Source: Chelativorans sp. YIM 93263
GTDB lineage: Bacteria > Pseudomonadota > Alphaproteobacteria > Rhizobiales > Rhizobiaceae
Assembly: GCF_028767125.1 (NCBI RefSeq)
Contig: NZ_JAKCWP010000006.1
Location: forward strand, 62,001-126,000
Direction: 5' to 3'
DNA length: 64,000 nucleotides
The notes under the pieces are model-generated. The model ran no database searches. It had not been told where the DNA came from and worked only from the letters and a program-made list of their open reading frames with translations. The translations under genes were made by a program, and so were the position numbers. Positions 26,190 to 35,228 of this stretch are shown piece after piece. Position 1 is the stretch's first letter, and each line of letters starts with the position of its first letter.

Positions 26190-27032
26190 ATGACCGAGAG
26201 CCAGCTAGCCCGCCTGAACCGGGCCCACGCTTCCATTGCCGAGCGCGCCGGCGCGCCGGTCGAGATTGCCGTCATGCTAGGCTCCGGCCTCGGTCACTTG
26301 GCCGATGCCGTCGAGGACGCCACGGTCATCCCCTATGGCGAGATCGAGGGCTTTCCCGTCTCCACCGCGCCAAGTCACAAGGGGCAGTTCGTCATCGGAA
26401 CGCTCTATGGCCGCCGGGTGGCGATGATGCAGGGCCGCCTTCACCTTTATGAAGGCTGGACACCGCAGGATATCGCGCTTGCCGTCTACCTGCTCAAGCG
26501 GCTGGGCAGCGAGACTTTCATCGTCACCAACGCCGCCGGCGGGCTGAACCCGGATTATGACGCAGGCGATGTGATGCTGATCGAGGATCACCTGAACTTC
26601 ACGGGTCAAAATCCGCTGATCGGCCCCAATGACGAGGAGATCGGCCTCCGCTTTCCGGATATGTCGCGCGCCTACGACCCTGATCTTCTTAAGCAGACGG
26701 GGCAAGCGGCCGAGCGCGCCGGCGAGGCGGTGCGGCGCGGCATCTATATCGGCATCACAGGCCCCTCGCTAGAGACCTCCGCCGAGCGGCGCCATCTGCG
26801 TGCCTCCGGCGGCGATGCGGTCGGCATGTCCACCGTCACGGAAGTGATCGCCGCCGTCCACACCGGCCTGCGCGTCATCGGCCTCTCCGCCATCACCAAC
26901 GCCGCCACCGGCGGGCCGGACCAGCAGCCCGACACTGTCGAGGATGTGCTCGCCCACGCGGCCATTTGCGGGGAGAAGATCGAGGCGATCCTGAAAGAGC
27001 TTCTGCCGGACTTGCCTGTGGGCGAGAGGTAG
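26190..27032 (+). CDS. Purine nucleoside phosphorylase (trimeric class)
   Basis: 280 residues, normal for the trimeric PNP family. Phosphate- and nucleoside-binding motifs are visible: VMLGSGLG, MQGRLHLYEG, VTNAAGGLNPDYDAGD, TGPSLETSAERR and SGGDAVGMSTVTEV. It splits purine nucleosides with phosphate into base and ribose-1-P in the cytoplasm. AAGGAG precedes ATG 26190, 9 bp after the amidohydrolase stop. It is the last gene of the importer operon; a repeat element follows. Confidence 0.93.
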   Translation: MTESQLARLNRAHASIAERAGAPVEIAVMLGSGLGHLADAVEDATVIPYGEIEGFPVSTAPSHKGQFVIGTLYGRRVAMMQGRLHLYEGWTPQDIALAVYLLKRLGSETFIVTNAAGGLNPDYDAGDVMLIEDHLNFTGQNPLIGPNDEEIGLRFPDMSRAYDPDLLKQTGQAAERAGEAVRRGIYIGITGPSLETSAERRHLRASGGDAVGMSTVTEVIAAVHTGLRVIGLSAITNAATGGPDQQPDTVEDVLAHAAICGEKIEAILKELLPDLPVGER

Positions 27033-27403
27033 CCAGCATGGATTCCGTTCGGCCAACCTTTTCGCCCTCATCAACTCTGAAGCGTTTGTTTGCACCCGAG
27101 CCTTGCGCATGCTGGAAATGACGAGCGTAAGGTGCGTTTCTGGAAAAGCCGGCCCGTTTCGCCGCAGCTCCGGCATGGATACCAAGGTCAAGCCTTGGTA
27201 CAACGAGGTGGAGAACGCTTCGGTTCATCGCCGAGGTTCGAGATTAGCGCAGACATAGACACATTCGTCATCCCAAGGCTTGACCTTGGGATCCATGCCT
27301 GAGCGGTCACGCATCGCACCAACGCTTCCGGAAGGCCGCCGCATGCTGAGGTGGCGAGCCAATTTTGCAAACGCAGTCGCAACCAAGGTTTCTACCCTAA
27401 ACC
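27033..27403. other. Intergenic region with repeat element
   Basis: 371 bp between the PNP and SDR genes. The middle (27172-27299) is a repeat element described separately; flanking parts (27120-27171 and 27300-27345) resemble the flanks of the second copy at 58.8-59.06 kb loosely, with a TTCCGGAAG-like piece near 27325. No gene seen. The SDR promoter must lie between about 27300 and 27403. Confidence 0.45.
27172..27299. repeat. Rhizobial-type palindromic intergenic element, copy A
   Basis: The ends are near-inverted (GGCATGGATACCAAGG and CCTTGGGATCCATGCC), and each end carries its own smaller palindrome (CCAAGG-tcaag-CCTTGG). The middle contains GAGATTAGCGC. The element aligns over its full length with 58886-59014 in the same orientation, with many substitutions but almost no length change. 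The pattern resembles RIME-like mosaic elements of Rhizobiales. No open frame. Confidence 0.75.
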
Positions 27404-28195
27404 ATGACTAACTCCGTCCCACCCCTCTCCACCCTCCTCGACCTCTCGGGCCGCACCGCGGTCGTCACCGGCGCAAGCGGCGGCATCGGCTCCGGCATCG
27501 CCCAACGGTTCGCCGAAGCCGGCGCGAAGGTCGTCTGCCATTACCACAAAAACCGGGCCGCGGCGGAAGCGCTCATCACCAGCATTGAAGAAACCGGCGG
27601 AACGGCGATCGTCATCGAGGCCGACGTCTCGACACGGGAAGGCGCCGAGGACCTGATCACAAGAGCCGCCCGCCTGTTCGGCGGCGTGGACCTCCTCGTC
27701 AACAATGCCGGCCATCAGCCGGTAGAGCCGCTGATGGAGATTTCCGAGGCGAGCTGGCAATCCATGATGGCGGTGAATGCCGGGGGGCCGTTCCTCACCA
27801 CGCGCGCTTTCGCCGATCATTTGCAGGGGCAAGGCAAGGGCGGGGCGGTGGTCAACATCGCCTCCATCGAGGGCCACCAGCCCGCCCCCGGTCACGCCCA
27901 CTACGCGGCGTCGAAGGCCGCCCTGGTGATGTTTACCAAGGCCGCCGCCCTCGAGCTCGGCCCGCTTGGCATCCGCGTCAATTCCGTCTCTCCGGGGCTC
28001 ATCGGACGCGAAGGCATCGAGCAGGGGTGGCCGGAAGGCGTGGAGCGATGGAAGAAGGCTGCCCCGTTGGAGCGCCTAGGACAACCCGACGACATTGCCG
28101 ATGCCACGCTGTTCCTCGCATCCGATGCCGCGCGCTGGATCACCGGCACCGATCTCGTGGTTGATGGTGGCGTGAGCGCCCGGCCCACCTGGTAG
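27404..28195 (+). CDS. SDR-family oxidoreductase
   Basis: 263 residues with a classical short-chain dehydrogenase Rossmann fold. Cofactor motif TGASGGIGSGIA is near residue 20, NNAG follows, a Ser/Tyr/Lys triad is formed by NIASIEG, and YAASK, and the C-terminal TGTDLVVDGGVSAR is typical. The absence of an acidic residue and the presence of YHKNRAAAEA after strand 2 favours NADP(H), an inference. The substrate (3-oxoacyl, sugar or glucose-dehydrogenase-like) is unknown. It stands alone, convergent with the HdeD-like gene 13 bp away. Confidence 0.9.
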   Translation: MTNSVPPLSTLLDLSGRTAVVTGASGGIGSGIAQRFAEAGAKVVCHYHKNRAAAEALITSIEETGGTAIVIEADVSTREGAEDLITRAARLFGGVDLLVNNAGHQPVEPLMEISEASWQSMMAVNAGGPFLTTRAFADHLQGQGKGGAVVNIASIEGHQPAPGHAHYAASKAALVMFTKAAALELGPLGIRVNSVSPGLIGREGIEQGWPEGVERWKKAAPLERLGQPDDIADATLFLASDAARWITGTDLVVDGGVSARPTW

Positions 28196-28208
28196 CGGCG
28201 CTCCGGCT

Positions 28209-28763
28209 TTACGCGTTCCGCAAGGCCAGTCCCGCCCCGATCCAGCCGATACCGGCAAAGACCAGGTCGACACCGAGGAATATACCCAGCGTGAACAGGC
28301 TTGTCGCGGGCCATCCGGCCACGATTATCAGGCCGACGATCACGGTGATGATAGACGATATCAGCACCAGGACCCAGCCGGACTCTTCGCGCAACCGCAC
28401 CGAAAGAACCCCGCGCATCACCCCGGCGATCAGCAGGCCCAGGCCGAGCATCAGTGTCAGCACTTCCGATGCCAGTGTGGGATTTGTAAAGGCAATGAAC
28501 CCGGCCGCGACATAAAGGGCGCCGATGATGATCCAGAGAAAAAACCGGCCCCAGCTTCTCATGCGGAAGCCATGAACGATCTCGGCCACGCCGGCGAGTG
28601 TCATCATGATGCCCACGATGAAGACACTGGCGACCGTTGCCGTCACGACACTCATCAGCGCGACCACGCCCCCTACCAGAAACAGTACACCCAGGGCGAC
28701 GATCCAGCCCCACCGCGATTTCAGTTCCGGTCCCCTCGGAACCGTTTCAAGCGCACTAGACAC
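28209..28763 (-). CDS. HdeD/DUF308-family membrane protein
   Basis: 184 residues from GTG 28763, preceded by GGAGGAGG; the frame runs on to 28823 without a better site. Six hydrophobic segments in three pairs (IVALGVLFLVGGVVALM, VFIVGIMMTLAGVAEIV, FFLWIIIGALYVAAGF, LTLMLGLGLLIAGVMRG, VLVLISSIITVIVGLII, IFLGVDLVFAGIGWIGAG) match the DUF308 repeat of HdeD acid-resistance proteins. Biochemical function is not known. It is divergent from the cyo operon. Confidence 0.88.
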   Translation of the reverse strand: MSSALETVPRGPELKSRWGWIVALGVLFLVGGVVALMSVVTATVASVFIVGIMMTLAGVAEIVHGFRMRSWGRFFLWIIIGALYVAAGFIAFTNPTLASEVLTLMLGLGLLIAGVMRGVLSVRLREESGWVLVLISSIITVIVGLIIVAGWPATSLFTLGIFLGVDLVFAGIGWIGAGLALRNA

Positions 28764-28984
28764 GGTGACCTCCTCCAAGCCGTTGAGTGAAAGCTGTTGT
28801 CCAGCCAGGTCGAGAGCTTGCACTTTGCGTGAATCCTGTCAATTCACCTGCCGCCGATCGCGCTTTAGTGGCATATTTACTCGTTGAAAACCAAGAGTTG
28901 CATACATGGATTGATCATTCCGCATAGCCGTTTCAAACTAAACCGTGCCGAATCAGGCAGAACAGTTCGTGAAACGGAACAAGA

Positions 28985-29842
28985 ATGCGTCGAATTCGGG
29001 GGGCCGCGATCACGTTCAGCACAGCGTTGCTGCTGAGCGGTTGCAGCATGCCGGCGCTGACCCCCAAAGGGCCGATTGCGCGGGCCGAGCGGGATCTTCT
29101 TTTCGATGCGCTCGGACTCATGATGATCGTCGCCATTCCGGTCTTCATCATGGCGTTCGTTTTCGCGACGCGCTACCGCACTTCCAACAGGAAGGCGCGC
29201 TATACACCGGATTGGTCGTTCTCCCTCGGGATCGAGGCGCTCGTCTGGCTCGTTCCGGCTCTCATCATCGTCGCCCTGGGGTATCTGGTCTGGACAGCCA
29301 CCCACCGGCTCGATCCCTACGAGGCTCTTGCCTCCACCGTGGAGCCGGTCAAGGTCCAGGTCGTCGCGCAGGACTGGAAGTGGCTTTTCATCTATCCCGA
29401 GCAGAAGGTTGCCGTCGTCAATGAGCTCGTGTTCCCGAGCGAGGCGCCGCTCAGTCTCGACATCACATCCGATACGGTCATGAATGCCTTTTTCATTCCC
29501 GAGCTTGGCGGTCAAATCTACGCCATGGCGGGAATGCGCTCGCACCTCAATCTGCTTGCAGACGAGCCCGGCACGTTCCAGGGCCGCAACACGCAGTACA
29601 GCGGAGACGGCTTCCCGCATCAGCATTTCAAGGCGGTCGCCACGACCCGCGAAGCTTTCGACGCTTGGGTCGAGGAGGTCCGGCAATCCTCGCAAGAGCT
29701 CGATGCGGGAACCTACCAAAAGCTTGCCGAGCCCACGATCGGCCATTCGGTGACCTATTATTCGAATGTCGAGCCGGATCTGTTCCGAAAAGTCATCGCG
29801 AAGTACGCGGCCCGGACCACCGGGGCGCGAGGCGCTGAGTAG
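28985..29842 (+). CDS. cyoA: Cytochrome o ubiquinol oxidase subunit II
   Basis: 285 residues. A lipoprotein signal ends in LLLSGC (Cys20), followed by two membrane helices ([17 protein letters not shown] and [19 protein letters not shown]) and a periplasmic cupredoxin domain with the [10 protein letters not shown] motif. The Cys/His ligands of a CuA centre are missing, as in quinol-oxidising enzymes. It opens a four-gene operon for the proton-pumping bo3-type oxidase. The ribosome site (GGA) before ATG 28985 is weak. Confidence 0.93.
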   Translation: MRRIRGAAITFSTALLLSGCSMPALTPKGPIARAERDLLFDALGLMMIVAIPVFIMAFVFATRYRTSNRKARYTPDWSFSLGIEALVWLVPALIIVALGYLVWTATHRLDPYEALASTVEPVKVQVVAQDWKWLFIYPEQKVAVVNELVFPSEAPLSLDITSDTVMNAFFIPELGGQIYAMAGMRSHLNLLADEPGTFQGRNTQYSGDGFPHQHFKAVATTREAFDAWVEEVRQSSQELDAGTYQKLAEPTIGHSVTYYSNVEPDLFRKVIAKYAARTTGARGAE

Positions 29843-29856
29843 CGCGGGAGACCAGG

Positions 29857-31890
29857 ATGCTCGGAAAGCTGTCGATTGACGCGCTCCCCTTCTACAGCTG
29901 GGTCGCCATGGGCGGGGCGGCGGTCACCGTATTCGGCGCACTGGGAGTTTTCGCGCTCGTTACCTGGCTGGGTCAATGGCGCTATCTCTGGGACGAGTGG
30001 CTGACCAGTGTTGATCACAAGCGCATCGGCATCATGTACATCGTGCTGGCGCTCGTCATGCTCCTGCGCGGCTTCGTCGACGCGATCATGATGCGCGCGC
30101 AGCAGGCATTCGCCCTGGACTCGCAGGGCTATCTGCCGCCCGATCACTTCGATCAGATCTTCTCCTCCCACGGCACGATCATGATCTTCTTCATGGCCAT
30201 GCCGTTCCTGACCGGGCTGATCAACATCGTCGTGCCGCAGCAGATCGGCGCGCGCGACGTCGCCTTTCCGTTCCTGAATTCCGTCAGCCTGTGGCTCACC
30301 GCAGCCGGCACCGGCCTCGTCATGGCCTCGCTCGTCATCGGTGTCTTCTCCACCGCCGGCTGGACCGGGTACCCACCCTATTCCGGCATCAAGTACAGCC
30401 CGGATGTCGGCGTGGACTACTGGATCTGGGCGCTGCTCGTCAGCGGCATGGGATCGACCCTGACAGGGATCAACTTCGCCGTCACGATCCTGAAGCGCCG
30501 CGCGCCCGGCATGAAGCTGATGCGCATGCCGCTTTTCACCTGGACAGCGTTTTGCGCCAACATTCTCATGATCTTCGCCTTCCCGGCGCTGACGGTCGCC
30601 TGCACCATGCTCGCGCTCGACCGTGTGCTCGGCATGCACTTCTTCACCAATGATGCCGGCGGGAACATGATGAACTATGCCAATCTCTTCTGGATCTGGG
30701 GGCATCCGGAGGTTTACATCCTTGTCCTGCCGGCCTTCGGTGTCTTTTCCGAGGTGGTGGCGACCTTCTCGCGCAAGCGGCTGTTCGGCTATCATTCGCT
30801 GGTCTACGCCACGGCGGCGATCGCGCTTCTCTCCTTCACTGTCTGGCTCCATCACTTCTTCACCATGGGCTCCAGCGCCAACGTGAATGCCTTCTTCGGC
30901 ATCGCCACCATGGTCATCGCCGTGCCCACGGGCGTAAAGATCTTCGACTGGCTGTTCACCATGTTCAGGGGGCGCATCGAGTTCAGCGCCCCGATGTACT
31001 GGACGCTCGGCTTCATCGTCACCTTCGTGATCGGCGGGGTCACGGGCGTACTGCTCGCACTGCCACCGGTCGACTACGTGATGCACAACACCACCTTCCT
31101 GGTGGCCCACTTCCACAACATGATCATCCCCGGCGCGCTCTTCGGCTATCTCGCCGGATACATGTACTGGTTCCCGAAGGCCTTTGGCTTCACACTCGAC
31201 GAGCGCTGGGGCATCCGCTCCTTCTGGTGCTGGATCGTTGGATTCTACCTGGCTTTCATGCCGCTCTACGTGCTGGGTTTCATGGGCATGCCGCGCCGCA
31301 TGGAGCAATACAACGTGCCGGAGTGGCAGCCCCTGCTGATCGTCGCATCACTCGGCGCCGTCGTCATCCTCCTCGGCATCGTCTGCCTTGTCGTTCAGCT
31401 CGTCGTCAGCATCCACAATCGCCTGGAGGCGCGGGACCTGGCGGGCGATCCGTGGGACGGGCGCACGCTGGAATGGATGACCTCTTCGCCGCCCGCGCCC
31501 TACAACTTCGCGATCATTCCCCAGGTGGAAAGCCGTGATGCCTTTATAGAAATGAAACGGCGCGGCACCGCCTATTCGCACCCGCAACAGTACACGGACA
31601 TCCAAATGCCGAAGAACGCCATGGCCGGCGTTTTCATCGGCGGTTTCGCCTTCCTGCTCGGCTTTGCCGTCGTGTGGCACATCTGGTGGCTGGCCGTCGT
31701 CGCGCTGCTGGGCATTTTCGCGGCCATCACCGGCCGTGCCTTCAACGACGATACCGAATTTGTCATCCCGGCCAGCGAGGTCGAGAAGATTGAAACCGAG
31801 CGCCACCGGAAGCTCGCCATAGCACGCAAACACTATGGCCATGACGATCAGACGCCAGTCGCGGATCCCTTTCCCGGAGGTGCGGCATGA
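29857..31890 (+). CDS. cyoB: Cytochrome o ubiquinol oxidase subunit I
   Basis: 677 residues, about 15 membrane helices. Metal ligands of the heme-copper oxidase family are visible: [13 protein letters not shown] (CuB His and cross-linked Tyr), HHFFTMG (two CuB His) and [12 protein letters not shown] (heme His). The long N- and C-terminal extensions match the quinol oxidase CyoB. It reduces oxygen to water and pumps protons. GGGAGACC lies before ATG 29857; the stop overlaps the cyoC start (ATGA). Confidence 0.95.
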   Translation: MLGKLSIDALPFYSWVAMGGAAVTVFGALGVFALVTWLGQWRYLWDEWLTSVDHKRIGIMYIVLALVMLLRGFVDAIMMRAQQAFALDSQGYLPPDHFDQIFSSHGTIMIFFMAMPFLTGLINIVVPQQIGARDVAFPFLNSVSLWLTAAGTGLVMASLVIGVFSTAGWTGYPPYSGIKYSPDVGVDYWIWALLVSGMGSTLTGINFAVTILKRRAPGMKLMRMPLFTWTAFCANILMIFAFPALTVACTMLALDRVLGMHFFTNDAGGNMMNYANLFWIWGHPEVYILVLPAFGVFSEVVATFSRKRLFGYHSLVYATAAIALLSFTVWLHHFFTMGSSANVNAFFGIATMVIAVPTGVKIFDWLFTMFRGRIEFSAPMYWTLGFIVTFVIGGVTGVLLALPPVDYVMHNTTFLVAHFHNMIIPGALFGYLAGYMYWFPKAFGFTLDERWGIRSFWCWIVGFYLAFMPLYVLGFMGMPRRMEQYNVPEWQPLLIVASLGAVVILLGIVCLVVQLVVSIHNRLEARDLAGDPWDGRTLEWMTSSPPAPYNFAIIPQVESRDAFIEMKRRGTAYSHPQQYTDIQMPKNAMAGVFIGGFAFLLGFAVVWHIWWLAVVALLGIFAAITGRAFNDDTEFVIPASEVEKIETERHRKLAIARKHYGHDDQTPVADPFPGGAA

Positions 31891-32477
31891 CAGGCGCAGT
31901 GACCGCAGAGCACGAGCACGACACGCACGAAGAAAAAACGCTCGGCTTCTGGCTTTATCTGATGAGCGACGCGATCATCTTCGCGCTGCTCTTCATGACC
32001 TATGTGGTCATGGTCAACAACACCGCCGGCGGACCAGCCGGCCGGGAACTCTTCGACGTCGGTCACGTTTTCGCCGAGACCATGGTGCTGCTCGCCAGCA
32101 GCATCACCTTCGGCTTTGCCAGCGTGGCACTCGTCTCGAAAAGCAAGGCCGGCGTGCTCGCCTGGCTCATCATCACTTTCCTGCTCGGCTTCTCTTTCGT
32201 CGCCATGGAAATCATCGAGTTCCTAGGCATGATCGCACAGGACGCCGGGCCCGGCCGCAGCGGTTTTCTCTCGGCCTTTTTCACCCTGGTGGGCACGCAC
32301 GGCCTGCATGTCAGCCTCGGTCTTGTCTGGATCGTGGTGATGCTGGCGCAAGTCGCCGTGAAAGGCCTGACTGCGCCAGTTGGCTCCCGCCTTATGCGGC
32401 TCGGTCTCTTCTGGCATTTCCTGGATATCATCTGGATCGGGATTTTCTCGGTCGTCTATCTGCCGGGGGTTCTGTGA
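31887..32477 (+). CDS. cyoC: Cytochrome o ubiquinol oxidase subunit III
   Basis: 196 residues with five membrane helices and the CyoC/COX3 signatures [22 protein letters not shown] near the N-terminus and [15 protein letters not shown] in the middle. The N-terminus is short and rich in His/Glu, as in CyoC. It overlaps cyoB by 4 bp and cyoD by 1 bp (TGATG), so the operon is tightly coupled. Confidence 0.94.
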   Translation: MTGAVTAEHEHDTHEEKTLGFWLYLMSDAIIFALLFMTYVVMVNNTAGGPAGRELFDVGHVFAETMVLLASSITFGFASVALVSKSKAGVLAWLIITFLLGFSFVAMEIIEFLGMIAQDAGPGRSGFLSAFFTLVGTHGLHVSLGLVWIVVMLAQVAVKGLTAPVGSRLMRLGLFWHFLDIIWIGIFSVVYLPGVL

Positions 32478-32785
32478 TGGCAAACACGTCCGCCCAACCG
32501 AGCCCGAAGACCTATCTGGTCGGCCTCGTCCTGGCGCTCATGCTGACCGCCTTCCCCTTCGCCCTGGTGGTCTGGGGCTCGCTACCGCGCATGCAGATCC
32601 TGCTGGTGATCGCCATTGCCGCCGTCATTCAGGTTCTGGTGCATCTGCGCTTCTTCCTGCATCTCGACCTCACGCACACACCGCGCGAAAACCTGCTGGC
32701 AATCGCCTTCGCTGCCCTCCTGATTTGCATCATGATGGGCGGCAGCTTCTGGATCATGTTCGACCTGAACCACCGGATGATGTGA
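32477..32785 (+). CDS. cyoD: Cytochrome o ubiquinol oxidase subunit IV
   Basis: 102 residues, three membrane helices, with the conserved IQVLVHLRFFLHLDL motif of CyoD. It assists assembly of the subunit I copper site. Last gene of the operon; the heme o synthase gene cyoE is not adjacent and must be elsewhere. Confidence 0.92.
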   Translation: MANTSAQPSPKTYLVGLVLALMLTAFPFALVVWGSLPRMQILLVIAIAAVIQVLVHLRFFLHLDLTHTPRENLLAIAFAALLICIMMGGSFWIMFDLNHRMM

Positions 32786-32906
32786 GAGCCCGTTTGAGGC
32801 TTCGGTGGTGGCGTTCCGGAAGCGTCAGCGCGCGCGACGAAACACGACAGCGCTTGCGAAAACGTACCTTACGCATGCAGCCGTCTACAACGTATCGCGC
32901 TCCAAC

Positions 32907-32937
32907 ATTCCTGCTGACAACCTATGTCAGCAGGAAT
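32907..32937. promoter_or_regulatory. Perfect 13-bp dyad between cyoD and drrA-like gene
   Basis: ATTCCTGCTGACA-accta-TGTCAGCAGGAAT, a flawless 13-bp inverted repeat with a 5-nt loop, lies 90 bp before the ABC exporter start. No T-run follows on either strand, so an operator for a dimeric repressor of the exporter is at least as likely as a terminator for cyo. A second inverted repeat, AGACGGC/GCCGTCT (32957-32963 and 32992-32998), lies between the dyad and the start codon. Confidence 0.6.
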
Positions 32938-33026
32938 AAAAGGTTCACTGTTCCATAGACGGCTTCTGATATAAAAGCTTCGCTCCGCTTGGCCGTCTGC
33001 GGCTGCTTGCAATCGAGAGCGAACCC

Positions 33027-34037
33027 ATGAACGAAGCCTCGCCTGTAGAGACGACGAAACCGCGCACGCAAACGCCGCTTGCGATTACCGCCCGTGGTCT
33101 TGTCAAGACATTCGGCGAAACACGCGCCGTGGACGGGATCGACCTGGACGTGCCGCGTGGCATGATCTTCGCCATTCTCGGGCCGAACGGCGCGGGTAAG
33201 ACCACGCTCATGCGTATGCTCGCCACCCTGTCGGCACCGGATGCGGGAACCGCGACCGTCGTGGGGCACGATCTGGTGAAAGAGCCGCACGAGGTCCGCT
33301 CCGCCATCGCCATGACCGGCCAGTTCGCCTCCCTCGACGAGGACCTGACGGGACGCGAGAATCTGATTCTCCTCGCGCGTCTGTGGGGCTTCCGCGGGCG
33401 CCAGGCGAAAAGTCGAGCCGACGCCCTGCTTTCGGCTTTCAGCCTGTCGGATGCCGCCGCCAAGCAGGTGAAGGACTATTCCGGCGGCATGCGCCGCCGC
33501 CTCGACATTGCCGCCTCGCTGATCGTCACGCCGGGCGTCCTCTTCCTGGACGAGCCGACGACTGGCCTCGATCCCAAGGCGCGGCAGGATGTGTGGCGAA
33601 TGATCCGCCAGCTTGCGGGCTCGGGCGTCACCATCCTGCTGACCACGCAGTATCTGGAAGAGGCAGACCAGCTTGCCGCGCGCATCGCCGTAATCGACAA
33701 GGGCCGGAAGATCGCCGAAGGCACCAGCCGTGAATTGAAGGCGGCAACCGGCTCCGGCTTCCTTCACATTGCACTGGACGATGCCGCCCGTATGGAAGAA
33801 GCAGCACAGCTTCTGGAAAGGCGGCTGGATGCCACGGCGCAGACCAGCGTGGAAGGCGCGGAGCTCTCCGTTCCCGTCACAACGGCGAGCGCCGCGAACG
33901 AAGCCATCGCCGCGCTTATCGCCGCCGGCATCGACGTTTCGACCTTCTCCATGGGTCAGCCAAGTCTCGACGAGGTCTTCTTCGCCCTGACCGGACAGGT
34001 CACGGATGCCGAGGATGAAAAGGAAGCAGTGTCATGA
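33027..34037 (+). CDS. ABC transporter ATP-binding protein (DrrA-type drug exporter)
   Basis: 336 residues: a single nucleotide-binding domain with Walker A GPNGAGKTTLM, signature YSGGMRRRLDIA, Walker B LFLDEPTTGLD and an H-loop TTQYLEEAD, then a C-terminal domain ending SLDEVFFALTG, characteristic of DrrA/NodI-type exporters. It powers the membrane protein encoded next, with which it overlaps by 4 bp. The family exports antibiotics, lipids or signals; no substrate is evident. Confidence 0.92.
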   Translation: MNEASPVETTKPRTQTPLAITARGLVKTFGETRAVDGIDLDVPRGMIFAILGPNGAGKTTLMRMLATLSAPDAGTATVVGHDLVKEPHEVRSAIAMTGQFASLDEDLTGRENLILLARLWGFRGRQAKSRADALLSAFSLSDAAAKQVKDYSGGMRRRLDIAASLIVTPGVLFLDEPTTGLDPKARQDVWRMIRQLAGSGVTILLTTQYLEEADQLAARIAVIDKGRKIAEGTSRELKAATGSGFLHIALDDAARMEEAAQLLERRLDATAQTSVEGAELSVPVTTASAANEAIAALIAAGIDVSTFSMGQPSLDEVFFALTGQVTDAEDEKEAVS

Positions 34038-34837
34038 ACAATCCCGCGTCTCTTACGCTGCAGAATGTGGAGCGTCCGAAGCGCCCTTCGGCGATCTCGA
34101 ACGCGCTCGTCTTTGGCTGGCGCGCGGTCTTGAAGTTCAAGCATGTGCCGGAGCAGCTGTTCGATCTGATCATGACGCCGCTCATGTTTACGCTGCTTTT
34201 CACCTTCATCTTCGGCGGCGCGCTTGCGGGCTCGGTGGGTGATTATCTGCAGTTTTTCCTGCCGGGCATCCTTGTCCAGACGGTGACGTTCAACGCCGTC
34301 TATTCCGGGATGGGGCTTTCGACAGACCTGAGCAAGGGGCTGTTCGACCGGTTCCGCTCCCTGCCCATCTGGCCGCTGGCACCCTTTGCCGGGCTGATGG
34401 TCGGCGATGTCCTGCGCCACCTGATCGCCGGCCTCATCATTCTGGGCGTCGGCCTGATCCTAGGCTACCGGCCGGAAGAGGGTATTCTTGGGGTCGTCGG
34501 CGCCTTCCTGCTCCTGTTTGCCATCGGCTTCGGGTTCGGCTGGATATTCCTGGTACTCGGCCTCTTGATACGCACACCCATGACGGTGATGACCATAGGC
34601 TTTACCTTTATCTTTCCGATCGTCTTCGCCTCCAACATCATGGTCGATCCGTCCACCATGCCGGGTTGGCTCCAGGCATTCGTGGAGGTGAACCCCATCT
34701 CCCTGATGACGACGGCCCTGCGCGGGCTGATGAACGGCGGCATCACCCTGGAGCAGATCGGCCTCGCCCTCATCGCACCGGTGGTGCTGACCGTGGTCCT
34801 CGCCCCGACAACACTTTGGCTCTACATGCGCCGGTGA
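34034..34837 (+). CDS. ABC-2-type permease (DrrB-like)
   Basis: 267 residues with six membrane segments, including FLPGILVQTVTFNAVYSGMGL and FVEVNPISLMTTALRGLMNG, typical of DrrB/NodJ-type exporters. Translationally coupled to the ATPase gene through ATGA. A CTCCCC/GGGGAG hairpin begins 14 bp after its stop and may act as transcript end. Confidence 0.92.
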   Translation: MNNPASLTLQNVERPKRPSAISNALVFGWRAVLKFKHVPEQLFDLIMTPLMFTLLFTFIFGGALAGSVGDYLQFFLPGILVQTVTFNAVYSGMGLSTDLSKGLFDRFRSLPIWPLAPFAGLMVGDVLRHLIAGLIILGVGLILGYRPEEGILGVVGAFLLLFAIGFGFGWIFLVLGLLIRTPMTVMTIGFTFIFPIVFASNIMVDPSTMPGWLQAFVEVNPISLMTTALRGLMNGGITLEQIGLALIAPVVLTVVLAPTTLWLYMRR

Positions 34838-35079
34838 TGCAGAGCGTCTTTCTCCCCAAGTTGGGGGAGAGAAGCCGAGCCCAGGTCAAAATACTAAAGA
34901 CAAAATGGATTGGTTTGAGATCAGCAGACAATCTGGATGATTCCGCGAGAGAGCTACTTCCGCTCTGGCCCGTTACGGAAGATCATGATGCCGCCAAAAC
35001 ACAACAACCAGAACCGGCGGTTGCCAGCCTCAGTCCTGCTTGATACAGGATAGCCCTGCCATTTATCGACCACCTCACT
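34838..35079. other. Intergenic region downstream of the DrrAB-like exporter
   Basis: Contains the palindrome TCTCCCC-aagttg-GGGGAGA (34851-34870), related to the repeats at 6877 and 59616, then about 200 bp with no recognised gene or element. The promoter of the following leader and MFS gene should be here, but no clear box was found. Confidence 0.4.
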
Positions 35080-35156
35080 GAGGCACGAAGTCATGGAATC
35101 GAAGCAGTCAGACCGATAGGCCGCAACAACGCCTGCCTTGTTGTTGCGGCTGTCTG
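35080..35156 (+). promoter_or_regulatory. Putative leader peptide and hairpin upstream of the FloR-like gene
   Basis: GAGG (35080-35083) precedes ATG 35093 of an eight-codon frame, MESKQSDR, ending at TAG 35119. A hairpin overlaps its last codons: outer stem CAGAC/GTCTG (35109-35113 and 35152-35156) and inner perfect 11-bp stem GCCGCAACAAC/GTTGTTGCGGC (35120-35130 and 35140-35150). A ribosome on the leader would open the outer stem. Amphenicol-resistance genes such as cmlA and cat are known to use short leader peptides and hairpins. Unlike those, this main stem does not include the gene's own ribosome site, so the mechanism is uncertain. Confidence 0.45.
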
Positions 35157-35228
35157 CCAGGTTCCACCTTCAGATCATGAGAACGCAGGCCGCCGCCAGA
35201 TGTCACTCATTTGAGCGGATGCTTTGTC

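Noticed and set aside
29758-31308. 516-codon open frame antisense to cyoB
   Set aside because: Highly charged low-complexity translation opposite a well-supported oxidase gene.
35120-35150. Strong hairpin as a Rho-independent terminator
   Set aside because: No T-run follows on the plus strand, and it lies just after a short frame, so an attenuator fits better.
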